From: Syntrophales bacterium
Lineage (GTDB): Bacteria; Desulfobacterota; Syntrophia; Syntrophales; PHBD01
DNA: 64,000 nucleotides
Assembly: GCA_035363115.1 (NCBI GenBank)
Contig: DAOSEM010000001.1
Span: forward strand, 1,054,001 to 1,118,000
Direction of reading: 5' to 3'
Shown here: positions 56,940 to 64,000 of the stretch, in pieces
How the letters are laid out: every line of letters begins with the position of its first letter
Position numbering within the stretch: the stretch's first letter is position 1
Made by a program: the position numbers and the translations under genes
The notes under the pieces: model-generated
The model's input: the letters and a program-made list of their open reading frames with translations, nothing else
The model's database searches: none
What the model was told of the DNA's origin: nothing

Positions 56940-57908
56940 CTATTTCAGCGCCTTGACTTCCCGGAAGTAGCGGATCGCGCCCGGATGCAGCGGGATCGGG
57001 CTGTTGACGGCGTTGGCCGGCGTCAGCTGCGCGGCAACCGGATGGATGTTGACGAGGGCGAATTTGCCTGTCTTGACGTTGCTGAAGATGGCCTTGGTGA
57101 CCTTGTACGCCACGTCGTCGGACATCTTCCTGTTCGCCACGAGGACGTTGGAGTCGCCGAGGCAGAGGATTTCCTTGTCCTGTCCGGGATAGGTCTTCGC
57201 CGGGATGGGGATCTTGATGTAATAGGGGTATTTCTTGACGATCTTGTCCGCCATGGGCCGCTCGATGGGGATCAGGACGATGTCCCGGGAGGAGGCCAGG
57301 TCCAGGACCGCGGCGCCGGGGTAGGCGAAGTTGAAGAACACGGCGTCCACGACGCCGTCCTTCAGGGCCTGGACGGATTCGTTCTGCGAGAGGTTGGCGA
57401 TGGTGATGTCCTTGTTGAGCCTGAAACCGTACTCTTCGAGGATGGCCTTCGCCATGTTGGCGCAGCCGCTGCCGGGGACGTCGATGGAGACCTTCTTCCC
57501 CTTCAGGTCCTTGATGGATCGGATTCCCGACTGCTTCGTCGTCACGATGTGCTCCGGTGCCGGGTACATCTGGAAGAGGGCCACGAGTGGGTATTTCTGC
57601 TTGAAGGGATCCTTGCCGAGGGTGGCGTTGTAGGCGATGCTGCCCATCACCATGCCCATGTCGGACTCGCCGCCACCGACGAGACGGGTGTTCTCGACGG
57701 AGGCTCCCGTGGATTCCGAGGCACAGCGGAACCCCTCCACGGTCTTTTCGATGATGACGGCCATGCCGCCGCCGAGGGGATAGTAAGCGCCGCCGGGGCT
57801 TCCCGACGAGAGGGTAAGGAAGGTTTTCTTCTGTGCCAGGGCTTCACCGCCGGGGACCAGCGCCAGGACCAGCATGAAGGCCGCGATGCAAAGGAAAGCT
57901 CTCTTCAT
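56940..57908 (-). CDS. TAXI-family TRAP solute-binding protein
   Basis: 322-residue periplasmic binding protein. The signal peptide (AFLCIAAFMLVLALVPGG, then ALAQ) ends near residue 25. Family motifs are LTLSSGSPGGAYYPLGGGMA near the mature start, TGASVENTRLVGGGESDMGM, KDLKGKKVSIDVPGSGCANM and DAVFFNFAYPGAAVLDLA. The Met at 57908 is used because GGAGGTGG lies before it and it gives a normal signal peptide; the Met at 57941 would add a charged 11-residue leader. It is the first gene of the operon. TAXI proteins bind acidic ligands such as glutamate or other carboxylates; the ligand here is unknown. Confidence 0.95.
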   Translation of the reverse strand: MKRAFLCIAAFMLVLALVPGGEALAQKKTFLTLSSGSPGGAYYPLGGGMAVIIEKTVEGFRCASESTGASVENTRLVGGGESDMGMVMGSIAYNATLGKDPFKQKYPLVALFQMYPAPEHIVTTKQSGIRSIKDLKGKKVSIDVPGSGCANMAKAILEEYGFRLNKDITIANLSQNESVQALKDGVVDAVFFNFAYPGAAVLDLASSRDIVLIPIERPMADKIVKKYPYYIKIPIPAKTYPGQDKEILCLGDSNVLVANRKMSDDVAYKVTKAIFSNVKTGKFALVNIHPVAAQLTPANAVNSPIPLHPGAIRYFREVKALK

Positions 57909-57983
57909 GATTCCACCTCCGTCGTTTTGGTCCACCTTCAATATCGTTCGTATTCCAATATGTCGAGACTTTTTCGGGCGGGC

Positions 57984-59132
57984 TCAGATGTACTGCTGCA
58001 TGATCCTGGTCAGGTCCCGGTCCATCGCGCCGTTGCCCTGGTCCGAGTAGGAGTCGATGATCCCTCCGAGGTGGTTGTAGGTGTACGCATCGGAAAGGTC
58101 GCCGAGCCGGCGGTAGATCCCCTTGCGCCGGCCGAGGCGGTAAATGAGCCGGTCCCGGTCGGGAAGGGCGAAGAACCGGTCGATCGTTGCCAGGAGCTTC
58201 GGCTTGTCCTCCGGCAGCTTTCCCTCCAGCTCCTCCAGGAGGTTGAGGATGTGGTCGCTCACCACGGTGGAGGTGATACCGTCGAGCGTCTCGATGAAGA
58301 GCCGGATCTCCTTGAGGATCTCCTCGTCCGGGAGAGGGCGGAATTCCCCGTTCTGGCGCATGGTGTACAGATCCGTTCCCGGGACGACCTGGAGGGTCCG
58401 GAGGCGGATGAAGTCGGGGTTGATGGCGTTGAGCACCTTCGCCGTCTCGACGGCGTGTTCGTTGGACCAGCGGTCGCCCCCGAGACCGGGGATGACGTAT
58501 TCCGAGAGCGAGATTCCCGCGGCCACGACGTTCCTGCCGCCCTGGATGTGGTCGGCGGCGGTGGCGCCCTTCTTGATGAACTCCAGGACCGGATCGTACC
58601 CGCTCTCCAGCCCGATGTGAATCCGGGAGAGGCCCGCCTCCTTCAGCCGCGTGAGATCCTCCACGCTCTTGCGGGCCGCCGTCTTGGACCGGCAGTAGGA
58701 GGTGATCCGCTTGACCCAGGGGAACTGTTCCCGGATGAAATTCAGTACGTCAACGAGGTCGTCGGTCTTCATGATGATGGAGTTGGCGTCCTGCAGGAAG
58801 ACCGACTCGCCGCCGAAGTAGAGCCAGGCGACGACGGAGCGGATGCCCTCGGAGCCGTCCTCGTCGGACTCGAAGAAGTAGTTCGCCAGCGACTGGGTGA
58901 TCCGGCCGCCATGACCGTATTTCCAGGAGGTCTCGGTGATCCGGTCGACCATGGACCGGATCGTCCGGATGTCGCGCTTGATCTCGTCCACGGACCGGAG
59001 CTCGAATTTCGTGCCCCGGTAGGTGTGGCAGAAGGCGCACTTGTTCCAGGGACAGTTGCGGGTCAGCCGGATGAGAAGGCTCTTTGCCTCGCTGGGAGGC
59101 CGGATGGGGCCCAGTTCAAAGGTTCCGTTCAT
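57984..59132 (-). CDS. radical SAM protein with CX4CX2C cluster motif
   Basis: 382 residues. The cluster site is NCPWNKCAFCHTYRG, with Cys27, Cys32 and Cys35, so the spacing is CX4CX2C rather than the usual CX3CX2C. The barrel continues with VVAWLYFGGESVFLQDAN, RITSYCRSKTAARKS, SRIHIGLESGYDPVLEFIKK and EYVIPGLGG, close to the Elp3/MiaB/NifB-type fold used by HemN-like proteins. The C-terminal part is helical with no extra Cys cluster. GGAG lies before the ATG. It lies 75 bases upstream of the TAXI operon's first gene, in the same direction; a link is possible but the function is not known. Confidence 0.88.
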   Translation of the reverse strand: MNGTFELGPIRPPSEAKSLLIRLTRNCPWNKCAFCHTYRGTKFELRSVDEIKRDIRTIRSMVDRITETSWKYGHGGRITQSLANYFFESDEDGSEGIRSVVAWLYFGGESVFLQDANSIIMKTDDLVDVLNFIREQFPWVKRITSYCRSKTAARKSVEDLTRLKEAGLSRIHIGLESGYDPVLEFIKKGATAADHIQGGRNVVAAGISLSEYVIPGLGGDRWSNEHAVETAKVLNAINPDFIRLRTLQVVPGTDLYTMRQNGEFRPLPDEEILKEIRLFIETLDGITSTVVSDHILNLLEELEGKLPEDKPKLLATIDRFFALPDRDRLIYRLGRRKGIYRRLGDLSDAYTYNHLGGIIDSYSDQGNGAMDRDLTRIMQQYI

Positions 59133-59174
59133 GAGGGAAAACTCCGCGGGATTATTTTTCGGTAATATGGGTGC

Positions 59175-60428
59175 TCAATTGAGGAAAAGCAAGGGATTGC
59201 AGGCCTTGTTCTTCACGCGCACTTCGAAGTGAAGCGCGCCGGAGCCGCTCCGGTGGTCCCGCCCCACCGAGCCGATCCGGGACCCTGCCCGGACCCTGTC
59301 GTCGGCATTCACCTGGCGGCTTCCCAGGTTTGTGTAGACCGTGGCATACGCGTCGTCATGCCGGAGGATGATGGTCTCTCCGTAGTCCTTCAGGGGGGCC
59401 GAGAAGATGACGGTCCCCTCCTCGGCGGAAAGAACGGCCGCTCCTTCCCGGGCGGTGATCCGGATGCCGTTGGAATACATGCCGTTCGGCTGGGGACCGA
59501 AGCGCGTGATCACCTTGCCCTTTACCGGCCACAGGAGCTTCTTGCGCTTCGGCTTTTCCGTCTTCTGCTCCGCGTCATCGGTCCGGGCCGGTGCCGCGGC
59601 CGTCTCTTTTCCGTTGCCGCCGGGTGCGGCCGGTGCCTGCGTTTTGCTGCGTGGTGGATCTTCTTTTGGCCGGACGGCTGTCTCGCGGGCCCGGTCGGCC
59701 TTCTCCTCCGCCCGGGCCCGGGACGCCTTCAGGGCATCGGCGGCCCGCTTCTTCTCCTCTGCCGCGGCCTGCTCCGCCTTCTCGCGGTCCGCCTCCGAGA
59801 CATAGACCCGCCCCTCGGCGATGGTGATCCGCCCCGCCGGGGCTCCCGTTTCCTCCCCGCGGACCGGGGCCTTCGCCGCGGCCTTTGCCGGTGCGGCAGC
59901 CGGGCCGGTGCCCGGCTTTTCTTTCGGCTCTTTTCCCGTTTGCTCCCGAACTTTGGTCGCGGCGGCCTTTCCCGGGGCGGGCTCCGGTTTTACGGTCTTC
60001 CCGGTGCTCCGCTTCGGTCCGGTCCGCTCTTTTCCCTGGGCGGGCTGCTTGTCCCGGGCCGTCCGGGGTCGGGTGTCCTCGATGATTTTTTTGGCCCCCG
60101 GGATGAAGAGCGCCCGGTCGGCCTCCAGGTGATCTTTCCGGGACATGCCGTTGGCCTCGCGGATCGCATCGGCGTTGATGCCGTAGGCCCTGGCGATTCC
60201 GGACAGGGTCTCGCCCTTCTTGACCAGGTGGTAAACGCCTTTAGCAGGGCGGGTCCGGGGAGCGGCGTCCGCCGGGCCGGGTAGGATGATCGCAAACAGG
60301 AAAAACGGCAGGATTGCCAGCGCGGCCAGGATGCGGCACAGAGCCGTTCCGGGGAGCCGGCGGGATGACGTTCCGGCGGCGGTTTCGTCAGAATGCCTGC
60401 CAGCCGTGGTCTCCGATGAGGTCCACAA
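59175..60428 (-). CDS. LysM / degenerate M23 domain protein, NlpD-like amidase activator
   Basis: 417 residues. A hydrophobic signal segment at about 32-50 is followed by a LysM peptidoglycan-binding domain (65-110, VYHLVKKGETLSGIARAYG), a long Ala/Lys/Glu-rich helical stretch, and a C-terminal M23-like domain (about 320-417). The zinc ligands are missing: NGIRI stands for the HxGxD site, TVYTNL for the YxHL site, and GALHFEVR for HLHFE. It is therefore likely an activator of cell-wall amidases, as for NlpD and EnvC, not an enzyme. The only sensible start is a TTG at 60428, 41 bases inside the pcm gene and preceded by GGGGGG. An in-frame CTG nearer the signal segment is an alternative. Confidence 0.88.
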   Translation of the reverse strand: MWTSSETTAGRHSDETAAGTSSRRLPGTALCRILAALAILPFFLFAIILPGPADAAPRTRPAKGVYHLVKKGETLSGIARAYGINADAIREANGMSRKDHLEADRALFIPGAKKIIEDTRPRTARDKQPAQGKERTGPKRSTGKTVKPEPAPGKAAATKVREQTGKEPKEKPGTGPAAAPAKAAAKAPVRGEETGAPAGRITIAEGRVYVSEADREKAEQAAAEEKKRAADALKASRARAEEKADRARETAVRPKEDPPRSKTQAPAAPGGNGKETAAAPARTDDAEQKTEKPKRKKLLWPVKGKVITRFGPQPNGMYSNGIRITAREGAAVLSAEEGTVIFSAPLKDYGETIILRHDDAYATVYTNLGSRQVNADDRVRAGSRIGSVGRDHRSGSGALHFEVRVKNKACNPLLFLN

Positions 60429-61047
60429 ATCGGCATCCCCCCAGGTTTTCCTTTTTCAGGTCGTTCGGGTCCTCGGAAAGGCGGGTGTACTTCATGAGCG
60501 TCTGGGTGAATCGTCCCCCCACGGGAACGACGAGCCGCCCCCCCACGGCCAGCTGGGCGGTCAGGGGTTCCGGCAGCGCGGGCGCGCCGGCCGTGACGAT
60601 GATCCCGTCGAAGGGGGCCTCGTCGCGCCAGCCGTAGGTGCCGTCGGCCACCCGGATGGCGACATTGAAGAGATTCAAGCCCTCCAGGAGCCGCCGGGCC
60701 TTTGTCGCCAGGGCGGGGATCCGCTCGATGGAAAAGACATGGTCCGCCAGCATCGCCAGGATCGCCGCCTGGTAACCCGATCCCGTTCCGATCTCGAGCA
60801 CCTTTTCCTTCCCCGTCAGCTCCAAGGCCTCCGTCATGAGCGCCACGATATAGGGCTGGGAGATGGTCTGGTGCTCATCGATGGGGAGGGGACTGTCGTT
60901 GTAGGCCTGGCTGATGATGGCCTCGTCGACGAAGAGATGGCGCGGGACCGTCTCCATGGCCTTCATGAGGCGCCGGTCCTCGATGCCCCGGGCCCGGATC
61001 TGCGTTTCCACCATCTTCAGTCGCTGTTTCCGGTAGAGATCCGTCAT
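60388..61047 (-). CDS. pcm: protein-L-isoaspartate O-methyltransferase
   Basis: 219 residues. Repairs age-damaged proteins by methylating L-isoaspartyl residues with S-adenosylmethionine. Motif I is VLEIGTGSGYQAAILAML (83-100), preceded by the family-specific TISQPYIVALMTEAL. It also has VAIRVADGTYGWRDEAPFDG and IIVTAGAPALPEPL, and ends with LVVPVGGRFTQTL. The gene starts with an ATGA overlap with the small gene upstream and its end overlaps the nlpD-like gene, so the three are coupled. The pairing of pcm with nlpD is common in bacteria, usually with surE, which is not in this window. Confidence 0.95.
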   Translation of the reverse strand: MTDLYRKQRLKMVETQIRARGIEDRRLMKAMETVPRHLFVDEAIISQAYNDSPLPIDEHQTISQPYIVALMTEALELTGKEKVLEIGTGSGYQAAILAMLADHVFSIERIPALATKARRLLEGLNLFNVAIRVADGTYGWRDEAPFDGIIVTAGAPALPEPLTAQLAVGGRLVVPVGGRFTQTLMKYTRLSEDPNDLKKENLGGCRFVDLIGDHGWQAF

Positions 61048-61430
61048 CGGTCGACCAGGCGCCGCTTCTTCGGCGGAATGCGGTAGAATTCCTCGATCCG
61101 CTGGTGCCGGCGGAGGCCCAGGGCCTCGCGGGTGACGATGAGGTAGTACTTGCGGATCTCCGCGTATTCGCGGGCCGAATTGAACTGCTCGATCTTTTCG
61201 TTGATGTCGGAGACCAGTTTCCGGTGTCGCCGGTGTGCAGGACCGCCTTCCGCGGGATCGTTTTCCGGGGCTTTGAGCAGGGCCATCTCCTCCCCGATGG
61301 CCGTGTCGATGACCTTCAGGCTTTCGAGGGCCTCGGCCAGGCGGTCGCTGGCCCGCGTGAGAACGGCGATCCGCTCTCTCAGGAGCTCTTCCTGCAGGAT
61401 GTCCTGGGCGGTCTTTTTTGTCGAGATCAT
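61044..61430 (-). CDS. small coiled-coil protein, unknown
   Basis: 128 residues, highly charged and almost wholly helical. Heptad-like stretches occur in EELLRERIAVLTRASDRLAE and in VSDINEKIEQFNSAREYAE. There is a Lys/Arg-rich C-terminus (IPPKKRRLVDR). There is no signal peptide, membrane span or recognised family. It is the first gene of the pcm/nlpD-like operon, sharing an ATGA overlap with pcm. The regular coiled coil could suit a structural or divisome-associated role by context, but this is a guess. Confidence 0.7.
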   Translation of the reverse strand: MISTKKTAQDILQEELLRERIAVLTRASDRLAEALESLKVIDTAIGEEMALLKAPENDPAEGGPAHRRHRKLVSDINEKIEQFNSAREYAEIRKYYLIVTREALGLRRHQRIEEFYRIPPKKRRLVDR

Positions 61431-61609
61431 GAGGCGGTCCGTTTCGGAATTCTCCCCCCGGGGTAACAGTTTTCCACTATCATGCCGGACGCTTCAATTC
61501 AACCCCAAAGCCCATTCCGCCAAGGCCCGCGGCAAGTTCCCCTTTACACCCCCCCGGGTTTTCGCTACAACGTCCGGGCTGAAGAAATCCCTCCGAAAGG
61601 TTTGTTGCC

Positions 61610-63199
61610 ATGACTGTTTTGCACCCTTTTCCCCTGTCCGCCGCCGTCCGCGAGGCCTACCGCTCCGGCCGCGAGGACGAGACCCTTCCGCCTGTTGTCC
61701 TGTGCGACGCCGGGGGACGCCCCCTGGGCCGCTTCCGGAAGGGCGATTCCGTGATCTTCTACAACATCCGCGGCGAGCGGGAGGGGGAGCTGACGGAGAG
61801 CCTGATTCGAAACGATTTTCCGCATTTCCCGGTGGAGAACGGCCTGGATCTCAAGTTTGCCACGATGATCTCCTACGGGAAGGACCTGGACGTCCGGGTG
61901 GCCTTTCCCTCCGAGGAGGCGGTCACGGATACCCTGGGCGACGTCCTCTCGCGGAACGGCATCCCCCAGGTCCGGATTACCGAGGCGGAAAAGGCCGTCC
62001 ATGTCGGGTTCTTCCTCAGTGGGAAGCGGACGGGGCTTCTCCCCGGGGAGGAGCGGATCGTCGTTCCCACCCGGAAGGACGTGGCCCTCTTCGACGAGGC
62101 GCCGGAAATGTCCGTCGCGGGCATCACGGAGGCGGTCCTGGAGAAGCTTCGCGATCCGTCGTCCCGCTTCGTCTTTGCGAACCTCCCCAACGTGGACGTG
62201 GTGGGCCACATCGAGAACGAGGGGGCCGTCATGAAGGCCGTCGAGGCGGTGGACCGGGCGGCCGGTGTCCTGACCGACGCGGCCCTCCGGGCGGGCTGGA
62301 CCGTCATTGTCACCGCCGACCACGGGTCCGCCGAGAAGTGGCTGTATCCCGACGGCGCCGTGGACACGGGCCACACCGACAGCCCCGTGCCGTTCCTGCT
62401 CCTGGGACCGGCGGGACCGGTTCCCCTCCGCCCCAGGGGCACCCTGATCGACGCGGCGCCGACGATCCTGGACCTGCTGGGCCTCCCGGCGCCCGCCGCC
62501 ATGACGGGCCGGAGCCTCCTGGCGAGCGAAGGGGAGAAGCCCCGGGCCGAACGGCTCCTCGTGCTGCTCCTGGACGGCTGGGGCTTGAATCCCGGGCGGG
62601 AAGGGAACCTCATCGCGAAGGCGGATACGCCCGCCATGGACAGACTCCTGGCGGCGGGGGCGCACGCGGCGCTAGAGGCGGCCGGGGAGGCCGTGGGGCT
62701 CCCGGCGGGAACCGTGGGGAACTCCGAGGCGGGGCACCTGCACCTCGGCGCCGGGCGGGTGATCTACTCCGACCGCGTCCGGATCGACCGGGCCATCGCC
62801 GACGGGTCGTTTGCCCGGAACGAGGCCTTCCGCTGGGCCGCCGAGGGGGCAAAACGGGACGGGAAGGCCCTTCACCTGATGGGGATCGTCTCGTTCTTCA
62901 GCTCCCACGGGTCCCTGAACCACCTGTACGCCCTGATGGACCTGGCCAAGGACACGGGGCCCGGGGAGGTCTATATCCACGCCATGCTCGGCCGGCGGGG
63001 GGAGCAGCCGGAGAGCGGGGCCCGGTACATCGAGCAGGTGGAGCGGCGGGCCGCGGAGTCCGGCTGCAGCAGGGTCGTTTCCGTCATCGGCCGCTACTGG
63101 TCCATGGACCGGGAGGAGAACTGGGACCGCATCGAGAAGACCTACCGGATGCTCGTCCATGGGGAAGGGCAGCCGATCCGGGTTGAAACGGGTTCGTAA
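61610..63199 (+). CDS. circularly permuted 2,3-bisphosphoglycerate-independent phosphoglycerate mutase
   Basis: 529 residues. All parts of cofactor-independent phosphoglycerate mutase (3-PG to 2-PG) are present but in swapped order. Residues 10-300 match the usual C-terminal half: DSVIFYNIRGEREGEL (Arg54, Arg57), EAEKAVHVGFFLSG (Lys128), NVDVVGH (Asp196, His200), VTADHGSAEKW (Asp237, His238) and GHTDSPVP (His255). Residues 314-520 match the usual N-terminal half: LLVLLLDGWGLNPG (Asp322), VGNSEAGHLHLGAGR (nucleophile Ser372), SSHGSLNHL (His433) and GRYWSMDR. The new termini fall in the transferase domain. The usual DGRD-PP substrate loop is changed to LGRRGEQP, so substrate use may differ. An AAAGG site lies upstream. 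The gene diverges from 61044-61430. Confidence 0.9.
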   Translation: MTVLHPFPLSAAVREAYRSGREDETLPPVVLCDAGGRPLGRFRKGDSVIFYNIRGEREGELTESLIRNDFPHFPVENGLDLKFATMISYGKDLDVRVAFPSEEAVTDTLGDVLSRNGIPQVRITEAEKAVHVGFFLSGKRTGLLPGEERIVVPTRKDVALFDEAPEMSVAGITEAVLEKLRDPSSRFVFANLPNVDVVGHIENEGAVMKAVEAVDRAAGVLTDAALRAGWTVIVTADHGSAEKWLYPDGAVDTGHTDSPVPFLLLGPAGPVPLRPRGTLIDAAPTILDLLGLPAPAAMTGRSLLASEGEKPRAERLLVLLLDGWGLNPGREGNLIAKADTPAMDRLLAAGAHAALEAAGEAVGLPAGTVGNSEAGHLHLGAGRVIYSDRVRIDRAIADGSFARNEAFRWAAEGAKRDGKALHLMGIVSFFSSHGSLNHLYALMDLAKDTGPGEVYIHAMLGRRGEQPESGARYIEQVERRAAESGCSRVVSVIGRYWSMDREENWDRIEKTYRMLVHGEGQPIRVETGS

Positions 63200-63291
63200 G
63201 GCCGGGCTTTCCACCGGAGGGGTCGGTGCAGCGCCGCCCGCCGCGGCAGGGGCGGGGGGAAACCGTCCGGAACCGGACGGGAGGGGAAGAC

Positions 63292-63822
63292 ATGGAAGCG
63301 GTGGTCAACAAGACCAGGCTGGCCCTGGTGGAGGGGGACATCACCCGGGAGGAGACGGACGCCATCGCCAACGCGGCCAATGAGGGGCTCCGGGGCGGAG
63401 GCGGCGTGGACGGCGCCATCCATCGGGCCGGGGGACCGGCCATCATGGCGGAGTGCCGGAAGATCGGCTTCTGCCCCACGGGGCAGGCCGTCGTCACCAC
63501 CGGCGGGAACCTGAAGGCGAAGTACGTGATCCACACGGTGGGGCCCGTGTACCGGGGCGGGACGAGGGGCGAGGAGAGGCTGCTGGCGAGCTGCTACATC
63601 GAGTGCCTGAAGCAGGCAGTCGCCCGGGGGCTGAAGAGCATCGCCTTCCCGTCGATCAGCACGGGGGTCTACGGGTATCCCATGGACGAGGCCGCCCGCG
63701 TGTCCCTCAAAGCCGTAATCGATTTCCTGAAGGAGAACGAGACCCTGGAGACGGTGCGCTTCGTCCTGTTCGGAAAGGCGGCGCTGGAGGCGTACGAGCG
63801 GGAACTGCGGAAGCTGTTATAG
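63292..63822 (+). CDS. macrodomain protein (ADP-ribose-binding hydrolase)
   Basis: 176 residues forming one macrodomain, which binds ADP-ribose and often removes O-acetyl or other groups from it. Typical motifs are LVEGDITREETDAIANAANE, GGGGVDGAIHRAGG, CPTGQAVVTTGGNL, VIHTVGPVYRGG and SISTGVYGYPMDEAA. The ATG at 63292 with GGGAGGGGAAG upstream is preferred over a longer in-frame start at 63226 that adds an Arg-rich leader. It is encoded 92 bases after the permuted mutase and converges with a MoaE-like gene, with 7 bases between. Confidence 0.93.
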   Translation: MEAVVNKTRLALVEGDITREETDAIANAANEGLRGGGGVDGAIHRAGGPAIMAECRKIGFCPTGQAVVTTGGNLKAKYVIHTVGPVYRGGTRGEERLLASCYIECLKQAVARGLKSIAFPSISTGVYGYPMDEAARVSLKAVIDFLKENETLETVRFVLFGKAALEAYERELRKLL

Positions 63823-63829
63823 AAACCGG

Positions 63830-64000
63830 TCAGGCTTCCGTCTTCCGGGTGACGTCGGCCTTGATCGCGTTCACCGCGTCCATCAGGGCGGCGAAGACGT
63901 TTTCCCGGAAGTCGCCCGCCACGACGACGTACATGACGTCCTCGCCCACGCGCAGGGTCCCCTCCCGGATCTCCGCCAGGACCTCCACGATGCCGGGGCG
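63830..64000 (-). CDS. MoaE-like protein, 3' part only (cut by window end)
   Basis: The last 56 codons of a gene entering from the right. The peptide runs from RPGIVEVLAEIREGTLRVGE to MYVVVAGDFRENVFAALMDA and ends VTRKTEA. This fits the C-terminal part of MoaE, the large subunit of molybdopterin synthase, where a strand with GxVxVGE is followed by an Arg-containing helix and a Lys-rich tail. The usual final PIWKKE is replaced by VTRKTE, so it is a diverged relative. Assignment rests on a short segment. Confidence 0.6.
   Translation of the reverse strand, partial: RPGIVEVLAEIREGTLRVGEDVMYVVVAGDFRENVFAALMDAVNAIKADVTRKTEA

Noticed and set aside
59175..60428. NlpD-like protein considered as an active zinc endopeptidase.
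   Set aside because: The expected ligand positions (HxGxD, YxHL and HLHFE) are replaced, so catalysis is unlikely.
1..64000. Search for an ABC exporter ATPase, SecY2, or an RND pump gene to complete the secretion genes.
   Set aside because: No protein with the ABC signature plus membrane domain, no SecY-like protein and no RND pump is encoded in the window. They could still exist elsewhere in the genome.

Overview
This is a G+C-rich (about two thirds by eye) chromosomal segment of a Gram-negative bacterium. The TolC-type channel, periplasmic adaptors, two radical SAM enzymes, a TAXI-type TRAP importer with its DUF1850 partner, and an acyl-CoA dehydrogenase suggest an anaerobic, organic-acid-using lineage such as the Desulfobacterota/Syntrophia. 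No rRNA or tRNA gene is present, so this assignment is an inference.

Bases 1-47159 are dominated by one unbroken 10,921-codon gene (1456-34221) and what looks like its export machinery. The giant product has a basic N-terminus with a LEPRLLLSAD motif and no Sec signal peptide. It continues with a DUF4347 domain, about 22 RTX-like calcium-repeat units, a long beta-helix-like region with roughly 350-450-residue super-repeats, three Calx-beta-like domains, a second RTX block, a Gly/Ser/Gln-rich linker, and a short hydrophobic segment with a basic tail. A TolC-family channel lies just upstream. After a strong terminator and an accessory group comes a tight four-gene operon (40362-47159): a GAF-HlyD adaptor, a PqqD-like/M50 metalloprotease/HlyD fusion, a short SecA-like ATPase, and a periplasmic adaptor with a signal peptide. 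No ABC transporter ATPase is present. The set therefore looks like an export route in which a SecA paralogue, not an ABC protein, supplies energy. This is the main candidate for an undescribed system.

The accessory group (34314-40084) holds a DUF3467-like fusion protein, a radical SAM enzyme, an unrecognised protein, a P-loop kinase-like protein, an O-methyltransferase and a stand-alone DUF3467 protein. Its job is unknown; modification of the giant protein or small-molecule synthesis are both possible.

The right part is metabolic. On the + strand are a putative molybdenum carrier, a glycerate 2-kinase and an amidohydrolase. On the - strand is a likely operon with a TAXI solute-binding protein, DUF1850 protein, fused TRAP permease, cupin, DapA-family aldolase and acyl-CoA dehydrogenase, read from 57908 down to 50783. 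Upstream of it lie a second radical SAM gene and an operon of a small coiled-coil protein, Pcm and an NlpD-like amidase activator. On the + strand, 61610-63199 encodes a circularly permuted phosphoglycerate mutase, followed by a macrodomain protein and the 3' end of a MoaE-like gene on the - strand.

The larger intergenic gaps (37301-37910, 47160-47417, 53759-54005) contain long dyad-symmetric repeats. Three copies of one family keep their arms while their central stems change in a compensatory way.
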